A DNA stretch of 39,480 bases from Lactiplantibacillus xiangfangensis (GCF_001438845.1 NZ_JQCL01000040.1:1-39480); one strand, 5' to 3'. Positions 25,419 through 34,315 are shown, counted from the stretch's first letter. The notes: generated from the letters alone by a model not told the origin. Numbers and translations: made by a program.

Positions 25419-26345
25419 TTACTTAACTAATCGCGCAATCGTTGCAATATCTTCCGGCGTCGTTCGACAACAGCCCCCGATAATTTGAGCACCGTTGGCA
25501 AGCCATTTTGGTACGTAACTATCAAACTGGTGGCTCCGCGCCGTTGGTTGCCACGTCTTCGTGATTGGGTCATATTCATCCCCAGAATTAGGATACACAA
25601 TTAGTGGGATGTCGACCGCCGCACGTAGCGTTGTCAACGCTGGCGCAATGTTTTCTAGCGTCGTGCAGTTGACCCCGACCGCTTCCACGTTTGGTTGTTG
25701 TGCGACCCACGCCGCAGCTTCAGCTAACGGCGTGCCGTCACATAACGTCTGCGGGTCGGCAATACTGAAACTGACCCAGTAGTGCTGTTCGGGCCACTTT
25801 TGATTGATCAACCGAACTAGCGCTTGGACTTCATCAAATTTCGGCATGGTTTCTAAGGCTAACAAGTCTACGCCCACTTGGGTAATCAGTTCTAGCCGCT
25901 CACGGTGAAAGTCTTGATAGCCGGCCTCGTCCAACTGATACTTGCCGGTATATTCACTTCCGTCGGCCAAGTAAGCCCCGTATGAACCAATACTGCCGGC
26001 AATCAACGCTTGAAAATCAGGATGACTAGTTGCATAGTCGGTCCGCGCTTGCTTAGCGATGCTGACGGCATCTTGAATTAACTGCCGGGCGCGCGGTGCA
26101 GCAATACCCGCTTGCACAAACGCCGGCACGCTAGCTTGGTAAGTGTTCGTAATCGTAATCCGAGCACCCGCGTCAAAGTAACTACGATGCACCGCTGCAA
26201 TTGCCTCTGGATGATCGAGCATCGCCGTTGCCGACCACAGTGCACTATCCGTTTGGACCCCACGCTTTTCTAGTTCCGTTGCCATTGCACCATCCAAGAC
26301 GATGGGTCCTTGTTTTAATAGTTTCTTTACAGTTACAGCTTGCAT
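25419..26345 (-). CDS. mmuM: Homocysteine S-methyltransferase
   Basis: Transfers a methyl group from S-methylmethionine (or SAM) to homocysteine, giving methionine. Protein of 308 residues with the zinc-binding cysteines of the family: one in VGVNCTTL and a pair in IGGCCRTTPEDI near the end. The start LDGAMATELEKRG is typical. Divergent mmuP supplies S-methylmethionine, so the two form a salvage module. ATG follows GAGAGGAAATC. Confidence 0.95.
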   Translation of the reverse strand: MQAVTVKKLLKQGPIVLDGAMATELEKRGVQTDSALWSATAMLDHPEAIAAVHRSYFDAGARITITNTYQASVPAFVQAGIAAPRARQLIQDAVSIAKQARTDYATSHPDFQALIAGSIGSYGAYLADGSEYTGKYQLDEAGYQDFHRERLELITQVGVDLLALETMPKFDEVQALVRLINQKWPEQHYWVSFSIADPQTLCDGTPLAEAAAWVAQQPNVEAVGVNCTTLENIAPALTTLRAAVDIPLIVYPNSGDEYDPITKTWQPTARSHQFDSYVPKWLANGAQIIGGCCRTTPEDIATIARLVK

Positions 26346-26375
26346 AAATGATTTCCTCTCTGCCTAGAAGTTATG

Positions 26376-26417
26376 TTATTCTAATAGCATTACTGATTTC
26401 CTCATCTTATTCTAATA
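26376..26417. promoter_or_regulatory. Duplicated TTATTCTAATA motif in the mmuM/mmuP divergent promoter
   Basis: The 11-mer is found at 26376-26386 and 26407-26417, 31 bp apart (three helical turns). Its complement contains TAGAAT, a good -10. It may be a pair of operator half-sites, duplicated -10 elements, or both. No known methionine regulator box was matched. Confidence 0.45.
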
Positions 26418-26452
26418 CTTGCGTTCTTGCAAGTAGGGAAGGCCGTTTTCAA

Positions 26453-27829
26453 ATGTCAAAACAAACTCACCTTAGTCGCCAGATGGAATCCCGGCATGTC
26501 CTAATGATTTCGTTAGGCGGCGTCATCGGGACTGGCCTATTTCTCAGTTCCGGCTACACGATTCATCAGGCCGGACCAATCGGGACATTGCTTGCTTACA
26601 CCATTGGGGCGATCATTGTGTACCTCGTCATGCTCTGTTTAGGTGAACTTGCCGTGGCAATGCCCTACACCGGGGCGTTTCACGTGTACGCTAAAAAGTA
26701 TATTGGTCCCGGAACTGGCTTTACGGTGGCCATTCTTTACTGGTTGACTTGGACAATTGCGCTCGGGTCAGAATTCACCGCTGCCGGGCTCATCATGCAG
26801 CACTGGTTTCCCCACGTTGCCACTTGGCTGTGGAGTTTACTATTCATGGTCATCATTTTCACGGTCAACGCCTTATCGGTCCGGTGGTTCGCCGAAACCG
26901 AGTTCTGGTTTTCGAGTATTAAAGTCTTCGCTATTATTGCGTTTATTATCCTAGGTGGACTGGCCATCGTTGGCATCTTGCCACTTCACGGCCACACCAC
27001 CGCCCCGTTGCTCACCAACTACACTAAAAACGGGTGGTTTCCTAACGGTTTTGGCGGGGTTTTCACGACCATGCTGACCGTTAACTTTGCCTTTTCAGGA
27101 ACGGAATTAATTGGGATTACCGCTGGCGAAACCAAGGACCCGGCCCACACGATTCCCGCGGCGATTCACACGACTTTGTGGCGCCTGATTATCTTCTTTG
27201 TAGGCAGCATGTTCGTCATGGCAGCGTTGATTCCTTATCAACAGGCCGGCGTGACGCAGAGTCCCTTCGTACTCGTCTTCAAGGAAATCGGGATTCCGTA
27301 CGCCGCCGATATCATGAACTTTGTCGTGCTGACCGCCATTATGTCAGCCGCTAACTCGGGACTCTACGCTTCCACCCGGATGTTGTGGTCTTTAGCTAAC
27401 GAAGGCACCATTCCCGTGATTTTTAAAAAGACGACTAAACGCGACGTCCCGATATTTGCCCTGATGGCTAGTATGATTGGCGGCATTTTAGCCTTGTTAT
27501 CAAGCATCTACGCGGCCGGTTCCGTTTACTTAGTCCTAGTTTCAATTTCAGGTTTAGCCGTTGTGCTCGTTTGGATGGCGATTGCCCTATCTGAAATCAA
27601 CTTTCGCAAAGCTTACGTTAAAAGCGGTCAGTCGCTGGATAAATTGGCCTTCAAAACGCCTGGTTATCCGGTAGTACCCTGGCTGGCCTTCATCTTAAGT
27701 GGCCTGTCATGCTTACTCATTTGGTTCGATCCTAATCAACGGATTGCGTTGTACTACACGCTTCCGTTTGTGGCCATCTGTTACGTCGGTTACTACATCA
27801 ACGAAAAGATCAAGCGCGCTAAAAATTAA
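26453..27829 (+). CDS. mmuP: S-methylmethionine permease (APC family)
   Basis: Membrane transporter of about 458 residues with 12 helices, amino-acid/polyamine/organocation superfamily. TM1 has the signature [16 protein letters not shown]; the loop ESRHVLMIS before it and [14 protein letters not shown] later are typical of the amino-acid transporter branch. The divergent mmuM gene supports S-methylmethionine as substrate, as in E. coli mmuPM; other amino acids remain possible. ATG 26453 follows GGGAAGG. The open frame upstream to 26348 would read the promoter region. Confidence 0.85.
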   Translation: MSKQTHLSRQMESRHVLMISLGGVIGTGLFLSSGYTIHQAGPIGTLLAYTIGAIIVYLVMLCLGELAVAMPYTGAFHVYAKKYIGPGTGFTVAILYWLTWTIALGSEFTAAGLIMQHWFPHVATWLWSLLFMVIIFTVNALSVRWFAETEFWFSSIKVFAIIAFIILGGLAIVGILPLHGHTTAPLLTNYTKNGWFPNGFGGVFTTMLTVNFAFSGTELIGITAGETKDPAHTIPAAIHTTLWRLIIFFVGSMFVMAALIPYQQAGVTQSPFVLVFKEIGIPYAADIMNFVVLTAIMSAANSGLYASTRMLWSLANEGTIPVIFKKTTKRDVPIFALMASMIGGILALLSSIYAAGSVYLVLVSISGLAVVLVWMAIALSEINFRKAYVKSGQSLDKLAFKTPGYPVVPWLAFILSGLSCLLIWFDPNQRIALYYTLPFVAICYVGYYINEKIKRAKN

Positions 27830-27840
27830 GCCTTAAAATT

Positions 27841-27898
27841 AAACTCATGGTGCGACAGTACTTTCAATCATTGAAAGCCTGTCGCGCCATGAGTTTTT
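27841..27898. terminator. mmuP terminator
   Basis: A very long hairpin (27841-27858 with 27879-27896, one GT pair) has a second stem CTTTCAAT/ATTGAAAG inside, then Ts. Confidence 0.9.
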
Positions 27899-27951
27899 AT
27901 ATTAAGACGTTTTTGATTCGATTATCGCTCGATAACGTTGTTAAATAAGCG

Positions 27952-27987
27952 TTTAAAGCGCTTAACTAAAAATATTTATGCTATGAT
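27952..27987 (+). promoter_or_regulatory. hemH-mntH promoter with cre-like palindrome
   Basis: TGCTATGAT (27979-27987) is an extended -10. TTTAAAGCGCTTAAC (27952-27966), just upstream, resembles a CcpA cre site (centre GCGC) but with about four mismatches to the TGAAAGCGCTTTCA ideal. The promoter is likely; the cre is tentative. Confidence 0.45.
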
Positions 27988-28046
27988 TATTTTAAAGTTA
28001 CGGACTAAAAAGACACGTTTCAATAAAAAACAAAGAAGTTGATTTC

Positions 28047-29003
28047 ATGAGTCGTGGTTTATTACTTGTTAATTTAGGGTCGCCGGCGACCCCCAAAACA
28101 ACCGATGTTAAAAGTTACCTCCGCGAGTTCCTAAGTGATCAAAGCGTGGTCGAAATGCCACCCGCCCTGTGGCAACCAATCTTGCGCGGCATTATTTTAC
28201 CGACGCGGTCATGGCGCTCAGCCACGTTTTACCGGGACTGCTGGTTGCCAGCCGGCTCACCGTTGATCGTACATAGTCAATCTTTACGCGATCAGGTTCA
28301 AGCAGCACTTCCAGGCTGGGATGTCCGGCTAGCCATGACGTACGGCCAACCAGATATTGGTGACACGTTGAGCGCCATGGTTGCGGATGGTTGTCAGCAT
28401 CCCGTCGTTTTGCCGCTCTTTCCACAGTACACGCAAAGTACGCACCAGGGCATCATTAACCAGGTCAACGCAACGGGTATCCCGCACACTCTGATCCATC
28501 ATTTTTACGACCAGACCACTTATCAGCAATTATTAGCCGCCAAAATCGAGAAAAGCTACCAGCAACACCACTTCGACGCCGTTGTATTTAGCTACCATAG
28601 CATCCCGACCGCAATGGTCCGCCATGGCGACCCCTACCAAAAAGAATGTGAAGCAACGACGACGGGCGTCAGCCAGTATTTGCCATCGGTACCGAAGGAC
28701 CAAATCGTGACGGCCTACCAATCCAAATTTGGACCAATGCCGTGGCTTAAGCCCTACCTGCGCAACGAACTGATGCAGCTCGTTGAAATGGGTAAACGAG
28801 ACGTTTTAGTCGTGACACCATCGTTTGTTTGCGATTGCTTAGAAACCTTAGAAGAAGATTTCGTCCAAAATTATCAAGCTTTTCGCGCCAGTGGTGGCGA
28901 TCGGTTTGAGCTGGTACCCTGCTTCAATGACGACCCCGAGTTCGCCCACTTTCTTGCTAAGCTGGTCCTAAATACTCAGGAGGCGGTTGCTAATGACGCC
29001 TAA
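28047..29003 (+). CDS. hemH: Ferrochelatase (HemH/CpfC)
   Basis: Inserts ferrous iron into a porphyrin; in Gram-positive bacteria usually coproporphyrin III. The protein has 318 residues and the family landmarks GLLLVNLGSPATP at the start, the His of VVFSYHSIP (metal entry) and a Glu-rich DCLETLEED near the end. No other haem gene is seen, and lactobacilli generally lack the pathway, so it may use imported porphyrin or act as a haem-handling enzyme. Its last 11 bases overlap the start of mntH, so the two are translationally coupled. Confidence 0.95.
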   Translation: MSRGLLLVNLGSPATPKTTDVKSYLREFLSDQSVVEMPPALWQPILRGIILPTRSWRSATFYRDCWLPAGSPLIVHSQSLRDQVQAALPGWDVRLAMTYGQPDIGDTLSAMVADGCQHPVVLPLFPQYTQSTHQGIINQVNATGIPHTLIHHFYDQTTYQQLLAAKIEKSYQQHHFDAVVFSYHSIPTAMVRHGDPYQKECEATTTGVSQYLPSVPKDQIVTAYQSKFGPMPWLKPYLRNELMQLVEMGKRDVLVVTPSFVCDCLETLEEDFVQNYQAFRASGGDRFELVPCFNDDPEFAHFLAKLVLNTQEAVANDA

Positions 29004-30318
29004 TAAACGCCACAGTTTAGAAGAAATCAACCAAAGTGTGGCCGTTCCCGACGTCTACCAGAGTGCTTTTTGGCAAAAGTTTCTCGCTTACAGTGGTCCC
29101 GGCGCCCTCGTTGCCGTGGGGTACATGGACCCAGGTAACTGGTTAACCTCACTAGCCGGCGGGGCGCAATTTCAGTACCGGCTACTGGCAGTACTCGCCC
29201 TATCAATTCTCGTTGCCATGTTCATGCAGGCCTTGGCCATCAAGCTGGGCGTCGTCGCGCGTCAGGATTTGGCCCAGGCCATTGCCAGTACCCTTCCTAA
29301 GCCCGTGCGTTACGCCGCTTGGATACTAAACGAAGTCGCCATGATGGCAACTGACATGACCGGCGTTATCGGAACGGCGCTAGCCTTGAAAATGCTATTT
29401 GGCTTACCCTTACTATTCGGTATCTTACTGACAATTGGGGACGTCTTAGTTGTACTCCTCTTCCTACGCTTCGGTATCAGACGGGTTGAGTTCATTGTAT
29501 TACTCGCAATTTTGACGGTCGGCATCATCTTCGGACTAGAGGTCGCCCGTGCCCACGTCGATACTAGCGCAGTGTTCCGGGGATTCATCCCAAATAGTCT
29601 CATTTTTAAAGACCACCAAGCGCTCGTATTGAGTTTAGGTATTTTAGGCGCAACCATCATGCCGCATAACCTATATCTGCACTCATCATTAGCTCAGAGT
29701 CGGCGCTACGACTATCACGATCCCGTTCAGGTTCATGAGACCTTACGATTTGCCAACTGGGATTCCAACGTGCACCTCGTGGCGGCATTTCTAATCAATG
29801 CCCTCCTGCTTGTTTTAGGTGGCAGCCTATTTTTTGGTCATACCCACGCGTTGGCAAGCTTGCAAGCCGTCTTTCATGGTCTGCAAAATAGCGCCATCGT
29901 CGGTCAATTAGCCAGTCCCTTAATGGGCGGTCTTTTCGCGTTAGCCCTGCTTATCACCGGACTGATTTCATCCATTACGAGCACCTTAGCGGGGCAAATC
30001 GTGATGGAAGGTTACCTGCACATTCGGCTCCCATTGTGGCAGCGGCGGCTATTGACCCGTTGCGTGACACTAATTCCCATTCTCATCATCGGTTTTATGG
30101 TCGGCTTTAGTGACCAGGCCTTTGAAGCCCTGATTATTGACGCCCAGGTCGCCCTAAGCGTGGCGTTGCCATTCACGATGCTGCCACTGGTCGCTTTGAC
30201 TAGTAACCGCAACTTGCTTGGCACCCACGTTAATTCAACCGGGGTTCGCATCCTTGGTTATACGCTTGCTATTATTATCAGCTTATTAAACATTGACTTA
30301 ATAATTAATCTATTTTGA
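28993..30318 (+). CDS. mntH: Nramp manganese/iron transporter
   Basis: Proton-coupled Mn(II)/Fe(II) importer of 441 residues with about 11 helices. TM1 carries the metal-binding DPGNW motif (GYMDPGNWLTS) and TM6 the MPHNLYLHS motif, with Asp-Asn and Met-His as ligands. ATG 28993 lies 9 nt after GGAGG; a TTG 6 nt before it is too close. It overlaps hemH by 11 bp. Manganese is the main antioxidant metal of L. plantarum, which keeps several MntH paralogues. A strong terminator follows. Confidence 0.95.
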   Translation: MTPNKRHSLEEINQSVAVPDVYQSAFWQKFLAYSGPGALVAVGYMDPGNWLTSLAGGAQFQYRLLAVLALSILVAMFMQALAIKLGVVARQDLAQAIASTLPKPVRYAAWILNEVAMMATDMTGVIGTALALKMLFGLPLLFGILLTIGDVLVVLLFLRFGIRRVEFIVLLAILTVGIIFGLEVARAHVDTSAVFRGFIPNSLIFKDHQALVLSLGILGATIMPHNLYLHSSLAQSRRYDYHDPVQVHETLRFANWDSNVHLVAAFLINALLLVLGGSLFFGHTHALASLQAVFHGLQNSAIVGQLASPLMGGLFALALLITGLISSITSTLAGQIVMEGYLHIRLPLWQRRLLTRCVTLIPILIIGFMVGFSDQAFEALIIDAQVALSVALPFTMLPLVALTSNRNLLGTHVNSTGVRILGYTLAIIISLLNIDLIINLF

Positions 30319-30336
30319 GCTAATTATTACCGCCAC

Positions 30337-30373
30337 AAAAAGGGAGTTGAGACAAATGCCTCAGCTCCCTTTT
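30337..30373. terminator. hemH-mntH terminator
   Basis: AAAAGGGAGTTGAG pairs with CTCAGCTCCCTTTT (one GT), loop of 8 nt. A-runs on the left also allow minus-strand termination. Confidence 0.88.
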
Positions 30374-30536
30374 ACCACCGTGACTAAGATGGCGGATCAA
30401 TTAACCAGTTCAAATCGTCATTCGAACCCGTGAAGTGATTTAATGACATTACAACATGGCGCCATCGATAAGTCAATCCTTATTCAAGTTTAACTAATTA
30501 TTTCAAAGTACGGTCGTCAAGGTTAAGCGCCGTTAA

Positions 30537-31436
30537 TCAGTCGGGGGTATTAACAAGGTACGCCCGTAAAAACGCCTCTTCGTCGTCATTGGCTTGCTGA
30601 CCGACGGCATTCTTTTGGTCGACTAAGAACACGTGTCCTTGGGGGACTTCAGATGTTCCATACATCTTGAAGACGTGTGAAATTTTCTTAGCCGTCATGA
30701 ACCCGTCCATCTTTGCCGAATTATTACGTAAGAAGTCCGTGTTTCCCGTACAAATAAACGTCGGGATAAATGGCGCTTGCAGGTAATCTTCCGTCGCTAA
30801 CCGTTGCCGCTGAGTTTTGACAATTTCAGGTGGAAAGTAGCCGGCACCCGCAGCTGTAACCATCCCTGGATCTAACATAAATAACGCTGCACTATTCAGA
30901 ACTAACGCCCGAAAATGCAACTTAGTCAGCGTATAGCCGAACAGACTACGGTAGTCAGGATTCGTTAAAATCGTGGCATACTGTTCAGCCATCTGTCCGC
31001 CAGCACTATCACCCATTAAGATTACATTATTCGGGTCTAGTCCGTATTCCTCGGCGTGTTCAGCGACCCAGTGGACATAGGCGTCAACGTCATCCAACTG
31101 GTCGGGAAAAACCACGTCCGGGGCCAATCGGTAATTAGGATTTACAAAAGCAAATCCCCGTTGCGCCCAGTTCAAGCCAAAAAATTGATAAGTTTCCTTA
31201 GTCCCGTAGCACCAGCCCCCACCGTGAATATTAATAATCGTTGGAATGGGTTTTGATACGCCGGTCGGTAAATATAAATCTAATAGGTGCCATGGTCGCT
31301 CAGGCCCATAGCTTAGGTCATTCACCCGCTTGACACCTGGTACTTCGGTTGGTAAACCCGCGTCACGGCGATCATCATTTGCCTTAAACGATTGCCGCAA
31401 GTCCATAATTGCCTTTTTTTCTGATACGCTTGTCAT
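30537..31436 (-). CDS. Alpha/beta-hydrolase esterase (HSL-type)
   Basis: Cytoplasmic esterase or lipase of 299 residues. HGGGW forms the oxyanion hole, and GDSAGG contains the nucleophilic Ser: the pattern of the hormone-sensitive-lipase (bHSL) family. The acid is probably the Asp of CTGNTDFL and the His that of VPQGHVFL. Substrates are likely short-chain esters. ATG follows GGAGGCGC. A TTGCCG-N18-TAAAAT promoter lies upstream. Single gene. Confidence 0.9.
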   Translation of the reverse strand: MTSVSEKKAIMDLRQSFKANDDRRDAGLPTEVPGVKRVNDLSYGPERPWHLLDLYLPTGVSKPIPTIINIHGGGWCYGTKETYQFFGLNWAQRGFAFVNPNYRLAPDVVFPDQLDDVDAYVHWVAEHAEEYGLDPNNVILMGDSAGGQMAEQYATILTNPDYRSLFGYTLTKLHFRALVLNSAALFMLDPGMVTAAGAGYFPPEIVKTQRQRLATEDYLQAPFIPTFICTGNTDFLRNNSAKMDGFMTAKKISHVFKMYGTSEVPQGHVFLVDQKNAVGQQANDDEEAFLRAYLVNTPD

Positions 31437-31459
31437 GAAAGCGCCTCCATTACCAATTA

Positions 31460-31489
31460 ATTTTAAGCCTTAAACTTAGCAACCGGCAA
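31460..31489 (-). promoter_or_regulatory. Promoter of the esterase gene
   Basis: On the minus strand TTGCCG (31484-31489), an 18-bp spacer and TAAAAT (31460-31465). Confidence 0.6.
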
Positions 31490-31499
31490 GGGAAACTTT

Positions 31500-31593
31500 A
31501 TGCTACAATAAAAACCGTCGTTATCTTAAAGATAACGGCGGCCATGAAACGAATTGGCTTGAATATACGTGCTATATATTACTTCGTTTCATC
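31500..31593 (+). ncRNA. Structured leader or small RNA before the metallophosphoesterase
   Basis: TGCTACAAT (31501-31509 region) is an extended -10. Right after it, an 11-bp hairpin pairs 31515-31525 with 31531-31541 (loop TTAAA, one GU). Then a second long hairpin pairs ATGAAACGAA (31544-31553) with TTCGTTTCAT (31583-31592) around AATATA/TATATT. There is no T-run after it, so it is probably a 5' leader of the gene at 31728 rather than a separate RNA. I cannot match it to a known riboswitch. Confidence 0.45.
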
Positions 31594-31727
31594 CATAATT
31601 ATAACAGATAAAGGTTACGATGAGTTTGCAGAGTAATTACAAACGTGCAAATTATCACCCCCGCCTTTTCCAGTCATCCACTTCCAAGCTAGTGGATATG
31701 GATACATAGAGAAAGGAAGTCCTACTG

Positions 31728-32564
31728 ATGGTTAAAATTGCAGTGCTTTCCGACGTTCATGGTAACGCCACTGCTCTCGAAGCTGTCTTGCATGACGCTT
31801 CGGCACAGGGCGTTGACGACTACTGGACAGTCGGCGATATGACGGTCCGGGGCCCCGAATCTGAACGGTGTTTAGACCTATTGGATGCCGTCCAACCGTC
31901 CGTTTACGTCCTCGGCAATCATGAACAAAATTATCAAAAAGTTCTGAAAGCGACACCGACTAACTTCACCAAGCCTAAGCAAGTTATGGCGACCATTTTG
32001 ACTGCTTATGACCGCCGACAGTTAAGCCCGTCACACTTTCAGCAATTATTACAATTACCGCTGACCGTGACCAAACACGTGGGACCACTGACCATTCGTT
32101 TACAGCACGTCCTACCTAATTTTGCCAGCGGACACTCACTCGCTCCCACGGCCGAACAGGTTAATTTTGACCAGGCTACCGCCGGAGACGTGGACATTGT
32201 CATTTACGCCCACACTCATCAGCCCATCATGCGGTACTCGACCCGGGGGCAACTGATTTTAAACGCAGGGACGGTCGGTCTTCCGACTGCCGTCAACCCC
32301 CGTCTACGTCAGCCCCGTGCGTCTTACCTGATCCTGACGATCGATGAGCAAGGCTTGCAAAATACCGAGTACCGCCAAGTTGATTTTGACTGGCGCCTGG
32401 CAATTCAAATTGCGAAGGACCGCAACCTACCCTACTTGCCATTCTATGAACAAACGTTGGCCACGAATGCTTACCAATACGCGCCTAGTGCCGTATCCGC
32501 TTACAACATCCAGCACGACATGGATAAGCAAGCACATCTGATTCTTAGCGATAATCGTCGCTGA
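31728..32564 (+). CDS. Calcineurin-like metallophosphoesterase
   Basis: Two-metal phosphoesterase of 278 residues. The five blocks are present: SDVHGN (DxH), VGDMTVRGP (GD), LGNHE (GNHE), a late His region and YAHTHQP (GHTH type). It is cytoplasmic. The arrangement resembles YfcE/MJ0936-like phosphodiesterases, whose natural substrates are mostly unknown. ATG follows AAAGGAAG. A long structured leader precedes it. Confidence 0.92.
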   Translation: MVKIAVLSDVHGNATALEAVLHDASAQGVDDYWTVGDMTVRGPESERCLDLLDAVQPSVYVLGNHEQNYQKVLKATPTNFTKPKQVMATILTAYDRRQLSPSHFQQLLQLPLTVTKHVGPLTIRLQHVLPNFASGHSLAPTAEQVNFDQATAGDVDIVIYAHTHQPIMRYSTRGQLILNAGTVGLPTAVNPRLRQPRASYLILTIDEQGLQNTEYRQVDFDWRLAIQIAKDRNLPYLPFYEQTLATNAYQYAPSAVSAYNIQHDMDKQAHLILSDNRR

Positions 32565-32676
32565 AAAAACACTAAGAATTCGGTAGAAAATAGTTTCATT
32601 CTGTCATGATTTCTGTATACTGTTTAAGTCGAGCGTTGAACGTTAACGTTTGGTTTCAAGAGAGGAGTCATGATTA

Positions 32677-33198
32677 ATGTACATTAAACAAGCAACCCTT
32701 GATGATTTAGATACGATCATCGATATTTTAAGCGACGGGCGTAACCAGTTAGCCGAGGCCGGGGTCGACCAATGGCAAGGCGACTATCCTTCCCGCAAAC
32801 AAATCACGGGCGATATTATGCAAGGTGTCGCGTTCTTAGTCAACGCTGACGATAACGCGACGGTCGGCGCCGTGGCGATTGTCCCATCGCCAGACGCCAC
32901 TTATGACACGGCTAACGCTGAATGGTTGAATAAAACGGAGCCTTACCGGGTGCTCCATCGCGTGGCGATCCATTCAAGTCACGCTGGTCATGGCTATGCC
33001 ACCCAATTATTTGAAAAGATTATTACGCACATCACTGAAAAACACGCCGAAATTAAAAGTATTCGGATCGACACCCACTCCGACAACTTAGCAATGCAAC
33101 ATTTAATTGCCAAGATGGGCTTCCAACGGGTCGGTGAAATGGTTGGTGTTTACCACCACGATGACGTTTGTTATGTTTATGAAAAATTGATCCACTAA
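32677..33198 (+). CDS. GNAT-family N-acetyltransferase
   Basis: Acetyl-CoA-dependent acetyltransferase of 173 residues. Motif A is the HRVAIHSSHAGHGYATQLFEK segment with the pyrophosphate loop; IRIDTHSDNLAMQHLIAKMGFQRVG is motif B. The N-terminus (YIKQATLDDLDTIIDIL) is the usual first beta-alpha unit. The substrate is unknown. The start follows GAGAGGAGTC. A terminator follows at once. Confidence 0.92.
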   Translation: MYIKQATLDDLDTIIDILSDGRNQLAEAGVDQWQGDYPSRKQITGDIMQGVAFLVNADDNATVGAVAIVPSPDATYDTANAEWLNKTEPYRVLHRVAIHSSHAGHGYATQLFEKIITHITEKHAEIKSIRIDTHSDNLAMQHLIAKMGFQRVGEMVGVYHHDDVCYVYEKLIH

Positions 33199-33202
33199 AC
33201 AA

Positions 33203-33246
33203 AGCGCTACCCAAGCTGGATTTCCAGTTTGAGTAGCGTTTTTTTG
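33203..33246 (+). terminator. GNAT gene terminator
   Basis: CGCTAC... (33205-33220) pairs with ...GTAGCG (33223-33238) with one mismatch, then seven Ts. Confidence 0.88.
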
Positions 33247-33366
33247 TTATGCTCTAACAATTGAAATATCAATTTTGGATTTGAATGTTATTGGCCTAAT
33301 GCTTGAACTAATCTAGTCCGATGGTTTAATGAATTTTTGAGCCATCACATTAGTAGATCTAATTTT

Positions 33367-33538
33367 AGCGAAGTCGGACAGTCTGGTTGTGCTGTGTCGG
33401 CAAGATTAGCGGGCGGTTCTCAGCCGCTTATCTTGCGGGGCGATTCCAAGACGCGGGTTATCGGCTCGGAATCGAGGCCACAGACCGCAGTGTGGCTGGG
33501 ACCGTCCCCCATAGCACAACCGGACTGTCCGACGAAGC
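33367..33538 (+). repeat. Structured intergenic repeat, family B, copy B3
   Basis: This 172-bp element has closing arms 33373-33393 and 33513-33533, which pair over 21 positions with the same single T-G at position 12 as B2. Hairpin I pairs GCAAGAT (33400-33406) with ATCTTGC (33430-33436) and AGCGG with CCGCT. Hairpin II is GATTCC..AG with CT..GGAATC. Five arm positions differ from B2, each with the matching change opposite. It lies between the convergent GNAT and ASCH genes. Confidence 0.85.
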
Positions 33539-33612
33539 AAATATTTTATGAATAACTATGGCATTGACGTTAATCTTAGGCACATTAAATGTTGCGACCG
33601 TCCTTGATTTTA

Positions 33613-34134
33613 CTAATCAGGATTAGACAGTACGTGCTTAATTTTGGTCAAAACATCTTTATTCTGGTGCACCGTTTGACAATCTTGATCTAGCAAGTAC
33701 GCCAATTGATCTCGACGCGGTGGCCGGTCCAAGTAAACGTAACTGCGGGGCGCAACAAAGTTCGGGAATTGCGCCTTTAAGTCGGCTAAGCTCACCGGTT
33801 CAAAAGTGATGGCGCTCGTCACCGGAATTGCTAGTCCCGTGCTTGCAGGTGCTAGGTACGCCATCGTTACTTGAGGATCATCCCCTTGCAGTCTGGCGCC
33901 AAGCCGACCCAGAACTGCGGGTGCCGCTGTAATTGCCGGGGCGCACTGGACGTAGCCGCTGATGCCGCCATGCTTTCCGGTCGTATAAATAAACGCTTGA
34001 AATGCCCGTGGATAAAAACGACGCCGGAACTCGATCACCTTATCGCCAGTTGCAATCGCCGCAGCTGGTTGCGGATGTAGCGAAAACAATAACGTTGGTA
34101 ATTGGGGGTCATAATAATCCTGAACGGTTGCCAC
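33613..34134 (-). CDS. ASCH-domain (PUA-like) protein
   Basis: Soluble protein of 173 residues. The N-terminal half has the ASCH fold pattern: LLFSLHPQPAAAIATGDKVIEFRRRFYP, then AFIYTTGKHGGISGYVQC. The charged ExRRR of the second strand is the putative RNA-binding cleft of this family. The C-terminal helical part (PPRRDQLAYLLDQDCQTVHQN...) is not recognised. ASCH proteins bind RNA or, in YqfB, hydrolyse N4-acetylcytidine. The start is GTG after TAGGTGATT. Confidence 0.8.
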   Translation of the reverse strand: MATVQDYYDPQLPTLLFSLHPQPAAAIATGDKVIEFRRRFYPRAFQAFIYTTGKHGGISGYVQCAPAITAAPAVLGRLGARLQGDDPQVTMAYLAPASTGLAIPVTSAITFEPVSLADLKAQFPNFVAPRSYVYLDRPPRRDQLAYLLDQDCQTVHQNKDVLTKIKHVLSNPD

Positions 34135-34315
34135 GTAATCACCTACTTTACTTTAAATTGAATGCTTTTAGTATAAGCCATGTGCAACCTCGGAACAAAA
34201 GACGAACTTTTTAACGTTTGTAATTTTAATTATCCGGATTTATATGTTGATAAGCTGGAAATTACCGTTTTTTTATTGTATATTGTTCGTATCAACAGTA
34301 AAGGTGGAATTAATT

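Noticed and set aside
12837-33538. Repeats as insertion sequences or MITEs
   Set aside because: No transposase, no target-site duplications visible, and the arms differ between copies with pairing kept, which terminal inverted repeats of MITEs do not normally do.
12837-33538. CRISPR array
   Set aside because: Repeats are about 170 bp, thousands of bases apart, and no cas genes are present.
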